Below, in pieces: positions 27,250 to 35,188 of a DNA stretch of 64,000 nucleotides. A program made the translations under genes and the position numbers. Source of the DNA: an uncultured Neomegalonema sp. (GTDB lineage: Bacteria > Pseudomonadota > Alphaproteobacteria > Rhodobacterales > Rhodobacteraceae). The DNA is taken from positions 45,665 to 109,664 of the forward strand of contig CALFVD010000013.1 of assembly GCA_937928005.1 (NCBI GenBank), given 5' to 3'. Position 1 is the first letter of the stretch, and each line of letters begins with the position of its first letter. A model generated the notes under the pieces. It ran no database searches and was not told the DNA's origin. It worked only from the letters and a program-made list of their open reading frames with translations.

Positions 27250-29052
27250 TTAGTTAGGCAGAGCGAAGACCGTGAGCTGTCCACCAAGCGCGGTGTAGTT
27301 GCTGAGAGCGGCATAACCACCCACGGCACCCAGACCGTCATTCGGGTTGACGAGACCAGCCGCGAGGCCGATGCCTGCCCAGCCGCCGACACCGGACAGG
27401 ATGCCGATGTATTGCTTGCCGCCATGGCTGTAGGTCATCACGTTACCGATGATGCCCGATGGAGTCTTGAACTTGTAGAGTTCCTGACCCGACCGCGCGT
27501 CAACGGCTTTCAGATAGCCTTCGAGCGTGCCGTAGAAGACCACGTCACCAGCGGTTGCGAGCGCACCCGACCAGACGGAGAACTTCTCAGGCAGCGACCA
27601 GACGATCTCACCCTTGATGTTGTCCCATGCGATGAAGTTGCCCATGCCACCGTGGCTGTTAGGCGCAGGGTACATCGCGAGCGTTGCGCCGACATATGGC
27701 TGACCAGCGGTATAGCTGACGCGGAACGGCTCGTAATCCATGCAGACGTGGTTGGTCGGCACGTAGAACAGTTCGGTGCGTGGGCTGTAAGCCGCAGGCT
27801 GTTGGTCTTTCGAGCCGAGCGCCGCTGGGCAGATACCGACGGAGTTGACGTCTTCGCCGTTCTGTTCCGTGGACATTTCGGCGACGACAGCCGGACGGCC
27901 ATAGGTGTCGCTATCAGGGTCCATATCAACGCCGGTCGTCCAGTTGACCACGGGGTCATACTTTTCGGCGACGAGCAGCTCGCCCGTTTCGCGGTCGAGG
28001 GTATAGCCCAGACCATTACGGTCGAAATGCGTCAGGAGCTTACGCTCTTTGCCATCGATTTCCTGATCCGTGAGGATCATTTCGTTGATGCCATCATAAT
28101 CCCACTCGTCGTGGGGGGTCATCTGATAGACCCATTTGGCAACGCCAGTATCCGCGTCACGAGCGAAGATGGTCATGGACCAACGGTTATCACCGGGGCG
28201 CTGGGCTGGGTTCCAAGTGGAGGGGTTGCCTGAGCCGTAATAAACAAGGTTCAGATCAGGGTCGTAGGAATACCAACCCCAGGTCGCGCCACCACCGATT
28301 TTCCACTGGTCGCCTTCCCAAGTGTCAAGCGAGGAGTTTTCACCGACGGGCTTGCCGAGCGACGTGGTCTTCTCTGGATCGAAGAGCAACATGTCGTCTG
28401 GACCCTGAGAATAGGCACGCCAGACTTTCTCGCCGGAACTGATGTCATAGGCGGTGACGTGGCCCTGAATGCCGAACTCGCCGCCGGAGATGCCTACGAT
28501 GACTTTGTCATTGACGGGCAGCACGGTCGCCGTGTTCGTTTCGCCAATCGAAGGGTCGCCGTTGACGACGGACCATTCGACTTCACCGGAATCAGCGTTC
28601 AGCGCGACGAGTGTGGTGTCGGCTTGGTGCAGGAAGATCTTGCCGTCTGCGAAAGCCAGACCACGGTTGACCGTGTCACAGCACATGACCGGAATAACGT
28701 CCGGGTCTTGCTTTGGTTCGTATTTCCACTTGATCGCGCCATCATTGTTCAGGTCGAGCGCGTAAACGATGTTCGGGAAAGGTGTGTGAACATACATCGT
28801 GTCGTTGATGACGAGGGGCGACCCCTCGTGACCGCGCAATACGCCGGTCGAGAAGGTCCATGCAACCTGTAGATTCTTTACATTGTGGCGGTTGATCTGG
28901 TTGAGTTTGGAATAGCGGGTGTTTGCGTAGTCACCCGTCTGTAGAACCTGAACACTCGGGTTCTTGGTGTTGGTCAGAACGCTCTGGTTCGCTGAAGCCA
29001 TACCCGCGCACATCGCAAGGGCGGCAACACCAGAGACAAGCAGTTTCTTCAT
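27250..29052 (-). CDS. xoxF: Lanthanide-dependent methanol dehydrogenase XoxF
   Basis: A 600-aa periplasmic PQQ enzyme that oxidises methanol to formaldehyde or formate. It has a signal peptide ([18 protein letters not shown]), tryptophan-docking propeller repeats, the adjacent Cys pair C124-C125 ([10 protein letters not shown]) that stacks on PQQ, and the catalytic HDEWDYDG. The extra aspartate D320, two residues after catalytic D318, is the hallmark of XoxF that binds a lanthanide; calcium enzymes have Ala there. ATG 29052 has GGGAG 8 bases upstream. It is followed by a terminator, then xoxG, xoxJ and the CxxxCW gene. The long plus-strand ORF at 27058-28233 is antisense noise. Confidence 0.96.
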   Translation of the reverse strand: MKKLLVSGVAALAMCAGMASANQSVLTNTKNPSVQVLQTGDYANTRYSKLNQINRHNVKNLQVAWTFSTGVLRGHEGSPLVINDTMYVHTPFPNIVYALDLNNDGAIKWKYEPKQDPDVIPVMCCDTVNRGLAFADGKIFLHQADTTLVALNADSGEVEWSVVNGDPSIGETNTATVLPVNDKVIVGISGGEFGIQGHVTAYDISSGEKVWRAYSQGPDDMLLFDPEKTTSLGKPVGENSSLDTWEGDQWKIGGGATWGWYSYDPDLNLVYYGSGNPSTWNPAQRPGDNRWSMTIFARDADTGVAKWVYQMTPHDEWDYDGINEMILTDQEIDGKERKLLTHFDRNGLGYTLDRETGELLVAEKYDPVVNWTTGVDMDPDSDTYGRPAVVAEMSTEQNGEDVNSVGICPAALGSKDQQPAAYSPRTELFYVPTNHVCMDYEPFRVSYTAGQPYVGATLAMYPAPNSHGGMGNFIAWDNIKGEIVWSLPEKFSVWSGALATAGDVVFYGTLEGYLKAVDARSGQELYKFKTPSGIIGNVMTYSHGGKQYIGILSGVGGWAGIGLAAGLVNPNDGLGAVGGYAALSNYTALGGQLTVFALPN

Positions 29053-29109
29053 TCTGGTCACTCCCATAAGTAATAAGGACGGTGTTATCAGGGCAGGCGC
29101 CCATCTCAC

Positions 29110-29510
29110 CGGTATCCAGTCGGCGGAGTTTATCCCCCGCGCATCATTCTCATAGAGTTCTTAGCGTTGCCGACAGATTGGATGTGGTCAACCCCAAATA
29201 GGGTACAGCGTTCCGCATTGTGGAACATAATCAAATGCTGCAATGCAGCAAGATAGCGGTGATATAGGCGTAGTCTTGCTTTGGTGCGGTTCTATGTCAT
29301 TATTCTGAAATGCAGAAGGTGCGATAAGAGAATACTATCAAGGGTTTTGATGTGTGATGTATTCAATGAGCAGAATGTATAAAAGGGCTTATTTATGCCC
29401 TATGGCGATTTGCGATAAACTTGGCACTTGGTGATTCAGGGTAATCGCAATTCGCTTTATAGCTATCATTGCCGTGAAATTCTCTTTTGAGTTGTGTGTT
29501 TGGCGTATGA
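29110..29510. other. xoxF upstream region with two inverted repeats
   Basis: About 400 bp upstream of xoxF without a gene. Two possible operators are visible: GTTCC-gcattgt-GGAAC at 29210-29226 and the 15-bp palindrome TGCTGCAaTGCAGCA at 29236-29250, about 160-200 bp before the xoxF start codon. Repeat copy B lies further up. I cannot call promoter boxes with confidence. Confidence 0.4.
29405..29456 (+). repeat. Palindromic intergenic repeat, copy B (short form)
   Basis: Same outer arms as copies A and C: GCGATTTGCGATAAAC on the left and GGGTAATCGCAATTCGCT on the right. The inner hairpin of the other copies is missing, so this 52-bp copy looks like a deletion form. It lies between the xoxF promoter region and tRNA-Arg. 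Confidence 0.7.
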
Positions 29511-29587
29511 TGGTGTCCCCGGCGCGATTCGAACGCGCGGCCCCCGGATTAGGAATCCGATGCTCTATCCGGCTGAGCTACGGGGAC
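29511..29587 (-). tRNA. tRNA-Arg (anticodon CCU)
   Basis: On the minus strand: acceptor GTCCCCG pairing with CGGGGAC, D-loop TAGCTCAGCCGGATAGAGC, anticodon stem-loop TCGGA-TTCCTAA-TCCGG giving anticodon CCU, T-arm GTTCGAATC, and encoded CCA. It reads AGG codons. The plus-strand ORF 29474-29716 is an artefact over it. Confidence 0.95.
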
Positions 29588-29780
29588 ACTATGGGAGAAG
29601 ATAGCCGATTCTGGATTGCCGTCCAACCCTTCGCGCATCGCATGTTTCACGTCTTGGCGACGAGTAAGCACCGTTTTGACGGGCGCGATATGTTAGAAAT
29701 AGGCTCGAATCCATAACCCTGCAACTTGCGCATTTGGCGTGTCCCCGATAGGAGGAGCGCGACTTTTATAGGGGAGGCGG
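29588..29780. other. Non-coding gap upstream of lysC
   Basis: About 190 bp between tRNA-Arg and lysC. It must hold promoters for both. I see no hairpin, riboswitch fold or small ORF with family signature here. Confidence 0.4.
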
Positions 29781-29801
29781 GTGCAGGCCCGGATCAGATT
29801 C

Positions 29802-31019
29802 ATGGCCATTTTGGTGATGAAATTCGGCGGTACGTCCGTCGCGGACCTTGAATGCATTCACAATGCTGCGCTCAAGGTGAAGCGCGAGGTGGAAGCGGGC
29901 TGGCAAGTGGCGGTCGTCGTCTCGGCCATGTCGGGCGAGACGAACCGGCTGGTGAAGCTCGTGCGTGACGTCTCGACGCTCTACGACGCGCGCGAATACG
30001 ATGCCATTGTTGCGTCGGGTGAGCAGGTGACGAGCGGGCTGATGGCGCTGACCCTACAATCGCTTGGTGTGCCCGCCCGCTCGTGGCAAGGGTGGCAGAT
30101 TGCGCTGAAGACCGATGCCAGCCATGGGGCCGCGCGGATCGAGGATATAGATACCGGGCCGATGCTGGCGAAATTCGACGAGGGATTGCACGCGGTCTGT
30201 GCCGGGTTTCAGGGTGTCGGCCCCGATAACCGCATCGCGACGCTGGGCCGGGGCGGGTCGGATACCAGCGCGGTGGCGTTGGCGGCGGCTTTGGGTGCGG
30301 AACGCTGTGATATCTATACTGATGTGGAGGGGGTCTATACAACCGATCCACGCATCGAGCCGGATGCCCGCAAGATCGAGCGTATCGCCTTTGAGGAAAT
30401 GCTCGAACTCGCAAGCCAAGGGGCGAAAGTCCTGCAAACCCGCTCGGTCGAACTGGCCATGCGTTACAAGGTGCCGCTACAGGTGCGCTCCAGCTTTTCG
30501 GATGCGCCGGGAACCATCGTCTGCGACGAGGAGGAAATCGTGGAAAGCAATGTCGTCACCGGGGTCGCGTTTCAACGCGAAGAAGCCAAGATCACGCTCC
30601 AGAACGTCTCCGACCGCCCCGGCGTGGCCGCCGCCATATTCGGGCCACTGGCCAGCGCCAACGTCAATGTCGATATGATCGTGCAGAATATCTCGGATGA
30701 CGGACGCACCGACATGACCTTTACGGTCGGTTCGGATGATTTTGAGCGCGCGAAAGCAACCATCGAGGCGGCCCGTGACGATATCGGCTATGAGGGGCTG
30801 GTGGCGGATCGTGACGTGGCCAAAGTATCGGTCGTTGGGATCGGGATGCGTAGCCATACGGGCGTCGCGCAGCGCATGTTTGCCGCGCTGGCCGAGGAAG
30901 GCGTGAATATTCAGGTGATTACCACGTCTGAGATTAAAGTCTCGGTGCTGGTGCAGCGGAAATATATGGAACTGGCGGTTCGGTCGCTGCACGCGGCGTT
31001 TGGGTTGGAACAGGTGTGA
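29802..31019 (+). CDS. lysC: Aspartate kinase LysC
   Basis: A 405-aa cytosolic kinase, first step of lysine, threonine and methionine synthesis. Visible: VMKFGGTSVADLE (kinase start), VVVSAMSGETNRLV, ATLGRGGSDTSAVALAAALGA and YTDVEGVYTTDPR. Two C-terminal ACT repeats follow (SDRPGVAAAIFGPLASANVNVDMIV and GVAQRMFAALAEEGVNIQVI) that bind inhibitory amino acids. Family starts favour ATG 29802, but GTG 29781 has GGGGAGG 3 bases upstream and would add seven residues. Confidence 0.95.
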   Translation: MAILVMKFGGTSVADLECIHNAALKVKREVEAGWQVAVVVSAMSGETNRLVKLVRDVSTLYDAREYDAIVASGEQVTSGLMALTLQSLGVPARSWQGWQIALKTDASHGAARIEDIDTGPMLAKFDEGLHAVCAGFQGVGPDNRIATLGRGGSDTSAVALAAALGAERCDIYTDVEGVYTTDPRIEPDARKIERIAFEEMLELASQGAKVLQTRSVELAMRYKVPLQVRSSFSDAPGTIVCDEEEIVESNVVTGVAFQREEAKITLQNVSDRPGVAAAIFGPLASANVNVDMIVQNISDDGRTDMTFTVGSDDFERAKATIEAARDDIGYEGLVADRDVAKVSVVGIGMRSHTGVAQRMFAALAEEGVNIQVITTSEIKVSVLVQRKYMELAVRSLHAAFGLEQV

Positions 31020-31035
31020 TGACCTCCCCGCTAAG

Positions 31036-31083
31036 CGCCTTCTGCCCCCTCCCCCCCCCGTGGAGGAGGGCCGGAGTGGGGGG
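31036..31083. repeat. C/G-homopolymer-rich inverted repeat
   Basis: Between lysC and ptsP a run of C residues (about nine) followed by GTGGAGGAGGG and a terminal run of G can fold into a GC-rich hairpin. It may act as a weak terminator or be a dispersed intergenic repeat common in GC-rich genomes. It lacks a T-run. Confidence 0.35.
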
Positions 31084-31094
31084 GCTTCAGACAG

Positions 31095-33386
31095 ATGAGT
31101 GACCCCTTCGCCAGCGGGTGGGGCGCGGGGCCGAAGCCCGGACCGGGGGCGGCGGCGTCACCGCGCCTGTTGCTGCGGCGCTTGCGACAGGCGCTGGCCG
31201 CGCCGGGGGATGGGCAACAACGGTTAGACCAGATCGTGACGTTGATTGCCCATTCGATGGCCGCCGAGGTCTGTTCGGTTTACCTGATCCGGGGGCAGGA
31301 CACGCTGCAACTATCGGCGACCGAGGGTCTGAAAGCCGAGGCGGTGCATGAGGCGCGGCTGAAAATCGGCGAGGGACTCGTAGGCGTTATTGCGCGGGAC
31401 GGTCGCCCCGTTGTCACCGCCAAGGCCCGCGAACATCCTGAGTTTCGTTATCTGCCGGAGACGGGCGAGGAACGCTATTCGTCGTTCCTGGGCGTACCGA
31501 TACAAAAGCTAGGGCGGACGATGGGTGTGCTGGTCGTACAGAACGAGCGGCCCCTGAATTACTCCGAGGAGGAAAGCGAGGCGCTATCCCTCGTCGCAAT
31601 GGTCATCGCGGAAATGGCCGAAGCGGGGACGCTGCTGACCAATGCGACTGGCGAAGGCGAGCACCATAGCCGTGAGCCGATTCATATTCAGGCGCAAGGG
31701 GCCGCCGATGGTGTGGCCATCGGTCCCGCCCATCTGCATGAGCCGAAGTTGTTGTTGCCCAATCCCATCGCCGAAGATCCCGCACATGAACGGGCACGGT
31801 TGCAGGATGCGTTGGGGCGGCTGCGTGCCGATATTGATGCGATGCTCGACGGGGATGGCGTGGCCGATGAGGGTGAGCATCGCGAGGTGCTGGAAACCTA
31901 TCGCATGTTTGCCAATGATCGGGGCTGGGTGCGCAAGCTGAACGAATATATCGTCTCTGGCCTGACGGCGGAGGCGGCGGTGGATGCGGCCCGCACCGAG
32001 GCACGGGCCAAGCTGCGCGGGGCACATGATGCCTACCTGCGCGAGCGGTTCGACGATATGGACGATATCGCGCAACGGCTGATGCGGCGACTGATTACGC
32101 CCGATGCGGATGCGGCAATGCCCGCAACCGGGGCGATCCTTGTCGCGCGCACGCTTGGCCCCGGCGAGATCATGGATTATCCGCGTGGCTTGCTGGGTGG
32201 GATCGTGCTGGAGGAGGGGGCGATTTCCTCCCATGCCGCCATTGTCGCGCGGGCAATGGACGTACCGCTGATCGTGCAGGCGGGCGGCATAACGCGCGAG
32301 GCGGAGACGGGCGACCCGATGATCGTCAATGGCGATCAAGGGCATGTGCATATCCGCCCGCGTGAGGATGTGGTCACGGCCTATGAGGAAAAGCTGTCAC
32401 TACGGGCGCAGGAAAAGGCGACGTTTGCGGCGCTGCGCGATTTGCCCTCCCGCACGCTCGATGGCTGTGATGTGACGCTCTATATGAATGGCGGTTTGGT
32501 CGCTGACCTGCCGAGCCTTGATGAAAGCGGGGCCGAGGGGGTGGGGCTGTTGCGGACCGAGCTACACTTCATGCTCAACAAGGCAATGCCGACGCGCGAG
32601 GATCAGGCGCGGTTTTATGGGCATGTGCTAGACAAGGCCGATGGGCGGCTGGTCAATTTTCGCACCCTCGATATCGGGTCAGACAAGGTGCTGCCGTATC
32701 TCAAACAACCGCGCGAGGAGAACCCGGCGCTGGGCTGGCGGGCGATCCGGGTGGGGCTAGACCGGCCCGTAGTGCTGCGAATGCAATTGCAGGCGATGCT
32801 GCGCGCCGCCGCCGGGCGACCTCTGCGGGTGATGTTCCCGATGGTGGCCGCGTTTGCCGAATTTGAGAAAGCGCGGGGGATGCTGCTGGAGGAGGCCGAG
32901 AAGGTCGATGCGGAGATGCGGCCCGAAAGCCTGAAAATCGGGGCGATGCTGGAGACGCCGAGCCTTGCCTTTGCACAGCGGCGGTTCTTTGAGATGGCGG
33001 ATTTCGTGTCGATTGGGGGGAATGATCTGGTGCAGTTCTTCTTTGCCGCCGACCGCACGAATGAGCGCACGGCGGGGCGGTATGAGGTAACGCATCCGGC
33101 GTTTCTGTCGCTGGTGCGGATGATCGTTGAGCGATGCGGCGAGGCGGGGACGGAGCTGAGCTTTTGTGGCGAGGCGGCGGGGCGGCCCCTCGATGCGCTG
33201 GCGCTATCGGCAATGGGGATACGCGCGCTGTCGATGCGCCCAGCCTCCATCGGGCCGGTCAAACGCGCCCTGCGCGCCGCCGACCTCGCCGCCCTCTACG
33301 CCGTGGCCGAGGATGCCGAGGCGAGCGGACAGCGGGTGCGCGATGCCCTGATCCAGCATTGCCACGAGAATATGGTGCCGATCTGA
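31095..33386 (+). CDS. ptsP: PEP-protein phosphotransferase PtsP (nitrogen PTS enzyme I)
   Basis: A 763-aa enzyme with an N-terminal GAF domain (residues ~25-175; CSVYLIRGQDTLQLSATEGL), then the enzyme I N-terminal, phospho-histidine and PEP-binding barrel domains. The active histidine is H380 in EGAISSHAAIVARAM. GVGLLRTELHFM, EENPALGWRAIRVGLDRP, and FVSIGGNDLVQFFFAADR mark the PEP-binding site. It phosphorylates NPr in the PTS-Ntr cascade, which in alphaproteobacteria controls K+, carbon and polymer metabolism. It lies 75 bp after lysC, a common alphaproteobacterial pair. Confidence 0.95.
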   Translation: MSDPFASGWGAGPKPGPGAAASPRLLLRRLRQALAAPGDGQQRLDQIVTLIAHSMAAEVCSVYLIRGQDTLQLSATEGLKAEAVHEARLKIGEGLVGVIARDGRPVVTAKAREHPEFRYLPETGEERYSSFLGVPIQKLGRTMGVLVVQNERPLNYSEEESEALSLVAMVIAEMAEAGTLLTNATGEGEHHSREPIHIQAQGAADGVAIGPAHLHEPKLLLPNPIAEDPAHERARLQDALGRLRADIDAMLDGDGVADEGEHREVLETYRMFANDRGWVRKLNEYIVSGLTAEAAVDAARTEARAKLRGAHDAYLRERFDDMDDIAQRLMRRLITPDADAAMPATGAILVARTLGPGEIMDYPRGLLGGIVLEEGAISSHAAIVARAMDVPLIVQAGGITREAETGDPMIVNGDQGHVHIRPREDVVTAYEEKLSLRAQEKATFAALRDLPSRTLDGCDVTLYMNGGLVADLPSLDESGAEGVGLLRTELHFMLNKAMPTREDQARFYGHVLDKADGRLVNFRTLDIGSDKVLPYLKQPREENPALGWRAIRVGLDRPVVLRMQLQAMLRAAAGRPLRVMFPMVAAFAEFEKARGMLLEEAEKVDAEMRPESLKIGAMLETPSLAFAQRRFFEMADFVSIGGNDLVQFFFAADRTNERTAGRYEVTHPAFLSLVRMIVERCGEAGTELSFCGEAAGRPLDALALSAMGIRALSMRPASIGPVKRALRAADLAALYAVAEDAEASGQRVRDALIQHCHENMVPI

Positions 33387-33685
33387 TCGTCCTATAGATT
33401 TGTGCATTGAGCTTACCATCACTCATTTTTAACTGAATCCAGAGAGCTTCCAATCTCTCAGGGGGAGCAGCACAGTACACGACGCTCAGCTTTTGCGGGA
33501 AAAGTTTGCCAACTTCGCCCCTTGTAAAGCCAAGCATTTTCGGGCCTTCCAAAATCAACGATCAGGCAAAAACTCGCCGGAAATCATTTGTGTCGTGTAC
33601 CGTGGGGGAGCAGCAACCTCATGATGCGTGTACGAGATGTATAAGCTGATTTATCAAACAAATATTTGATTAGTTCATTGCGCCA
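33387..33685. other. Junction between ptsP and the dynamin cluster, with short repeats
   Basis: A 299-bp gap. The 11-mer GGGGGAGCAGC occurs twice in direct orientation (33461-33471 and 33604-33614). Next to them, GCACAGTACACGACG (33470-33484) and TGTCGTGTACCGTG (33591-33604) are inverted copies of one word. The same word occurs at about 44474-44490 beyond the other end of the cluster. A short minus-strand ORF (33259-33558) covers it but shows no family. It looks like insertion debris. Confidence 0.45.
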
Positions 33686-35188
33686 TCAACAATTCAGCGT
33701 TTCACGCCAATTACTTACTAATCGCTTTGCGAGCATGTTTGAAACTGCGGGATTTGAGCTTTCGCGATTCAGGATGAAAAATGCGATCTGGTCTGTATTT
33801 CCTTCGATTAGATGCAGCATAATCAGATGATGGCCGAGGGTTAGTGTTGTCTCTTGCAGTGTTTCATCGCCAAGCAATCGCATCATCCGAATATCGGTGT
33901 CAATAACAGCCGAGAATATCTCGATGCATTCTTCGGCTTTAATTGTGTCTTCGGCAAAGCATGTGATCAGTTCTTTTGTACTGGCATTCATTACACCCGC
34001 CGTTTTAAGGCCGGTCATCTCCGCTATCGAACGCTTCAGCGTTTCGGCGGGGGTTTCCGGTACGGGCTCGGGGGTAATCGGCGCTGGTTCGGGTTCAGGT
34101 TCGACATATCGCGTTGTCACTTCCTCGATCGGCGCTTCTGGTGCCGAATCCGGGGCAGGCATAGCAACGCGATCAACGATTGGCGCAGCGGCGTCATCAA
34201 CATTGCCTCGGCGTCCAAAAGATTTGGGCACAGTTCTATTTTTAAAGAATGTTGACTCGATCAACGGCGCTTGCGTTTTCGCCTCTTCCTGAGCCGCAAT
34301 TTCATTCAAGGTTGCATCCATTTCCGATTCGCGCTTTGGCATCATCGGTGCAGGCGAAACTATCGCATCGGCGGGTAAGCCTTCACCGATTTGGTCGCCC
34401 CCGCGTCGGCCAAATTTGGGATCATCGAACGCCGATAGAAGGTCATCATCGGCAAAGCTCAGATCACCGAGCAAATCCTGCGCAATCTCGACCAGAGCCT
34501 GCCCGCCGGTCTCCGCCCATAGCTTATCGCTGGTCTGACAATCATTAAGCCGCTGTGTGGAGGCTTGCATGAAGACGATTTCGGTAAAGAAATCAGCGGC
34601 CTCACGCTGAAGGCGCGTTTCGATTTTGTCCAGATCCTCCGCCGAGCGCAATTTATCCGCGCGTGAGATCGCCAGAACGGAGCGTTTTGCGATGTCTTTG
34701 GGCAATGTCTGTATGATCGATTTCTCTGACAGCCGCCATGTCTGCGATGCGATTGTCACCCAGACGAGCAAGTTCGCCTCGCGCATGATGGCGCTATGTT
34801 TGGGGTCGATGCCATTCGTGGGATTGAAGGGCACCTCGATGATTTCGACGGCTTCGAGGCCCGGCATCGGCGTATGGATCACGATGTTTGCCACATCATC
34901 GCGCTCCACCACGTCCTCAAAGGAATCAAGCTCGTAGGATGCGCCATTGACCAGTTCAGCAACCAATACCGTCTTGGATGCATGGCGGATGCGCACGAGC
35001 GGGCGGCTGAAGAATCCCGGATCATTGGGCAGAAACGGGCGGCGCATGATGGCGTTCACGACGCTTGATTTGCCGACCTCGAATTCCCCACATACCACAA
35101 TCGTTTCTCGCTCGATTGCGTGCTTTGCCACCGTGCCGGAGGTCGTTTGAAGAGCCAAATTCATTGCCTGTATCCTCTCTTGGCTCAT
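33686..35188 (-). CDS. GTPase with C-terminal Roadblock-like domain
   Basis: A 500-aa protein. The N-terminal GTPase has P-loop G34-EFEVGKS-41, a variant G3 (IIEVPFNPTNG in place of DxxG) and G4-like SRADKL (175-180), so nucleotide binding is likely but hydrolysis may be altered. Residues ~260-390 are disordered, with Glu/Pro repeats (VEPEPEPAPITPEPVPETP). The last ~110 residues (DTDIRMMRLLGDETLQETT ... LGHHLIMLHLIEGNTDQIAFFIL) resemble the small Roadblock/LC7 protein at 42825. It is the last gene of the cluster and overlaps the dynamin stop by 4 bp (ATGA). The Roadblock link is by eye. Confidence 0.65.
   Translation of the reverse strand: MSQERIQAMNLALQTTSGTVAKHAIERETIVVCGEFEVGKSSVVNAIMRRPFLPNDPGFFSRPLVRIRHASKTVLVAELVNGASYELDSFEDVVERDDVANIVIHTPMPGLEAVEIIEVPFNPTNGIDPKHSAIMREANLLVWVTIASQTWRLSEKSIIQTLPKDIAKRSVLAISRADKLRSAEDLDKIETRLQREAADFFTEIVFMQASTQRLNDCQTSDKLWAETGGQALVEIAQDLLGDLSFADDDLLSAFDDPKFGRRGGDQIGEGLPADAIVSPAPMMPKRESEMDATLNEIAAQEEAKTQAPLIESTFFKNRTVPKSFGRRGNVDDAAAPIVDRVAMPAPDSAPEAPIEEVTTRYVEPEPEPAPITPEPVPETPAETLKRSIAEMTGLKTAGVMNASTKELITCFAEDTIKAEECIEIFSAVIDTDIRMMRLLGDETLQETTLTLGHHLIMLHLIEGNTDQIAFFILNRESSNPAVSNMLAKRLVSNWRETLNC

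Noticed and set aside
27058-28233. 391-aa plus-strand ORF over xoxF/xoxG
   Set aside because: It runs opposite to xoxF and xoxG, both clearly coding, and shows no domain.
29474-29716. 80-aa ORF over tRNA-Arg
   Set aside because: It reads through a clear tRNA gene on the other strand.
31584-32351. 255-aa minus-strand ORF in ptsP
   Set aside because: Antisense shadow of ptsP; composition rich in His/Arg/Gln as expected for a complement frame.
33259-33558. 99-aa minus-strand ORF between ptsP and the cluster
   Set aside because: It overlaps the 3' end of ptsP in antisense and has no known domain; more likely insertion debris than a gene.
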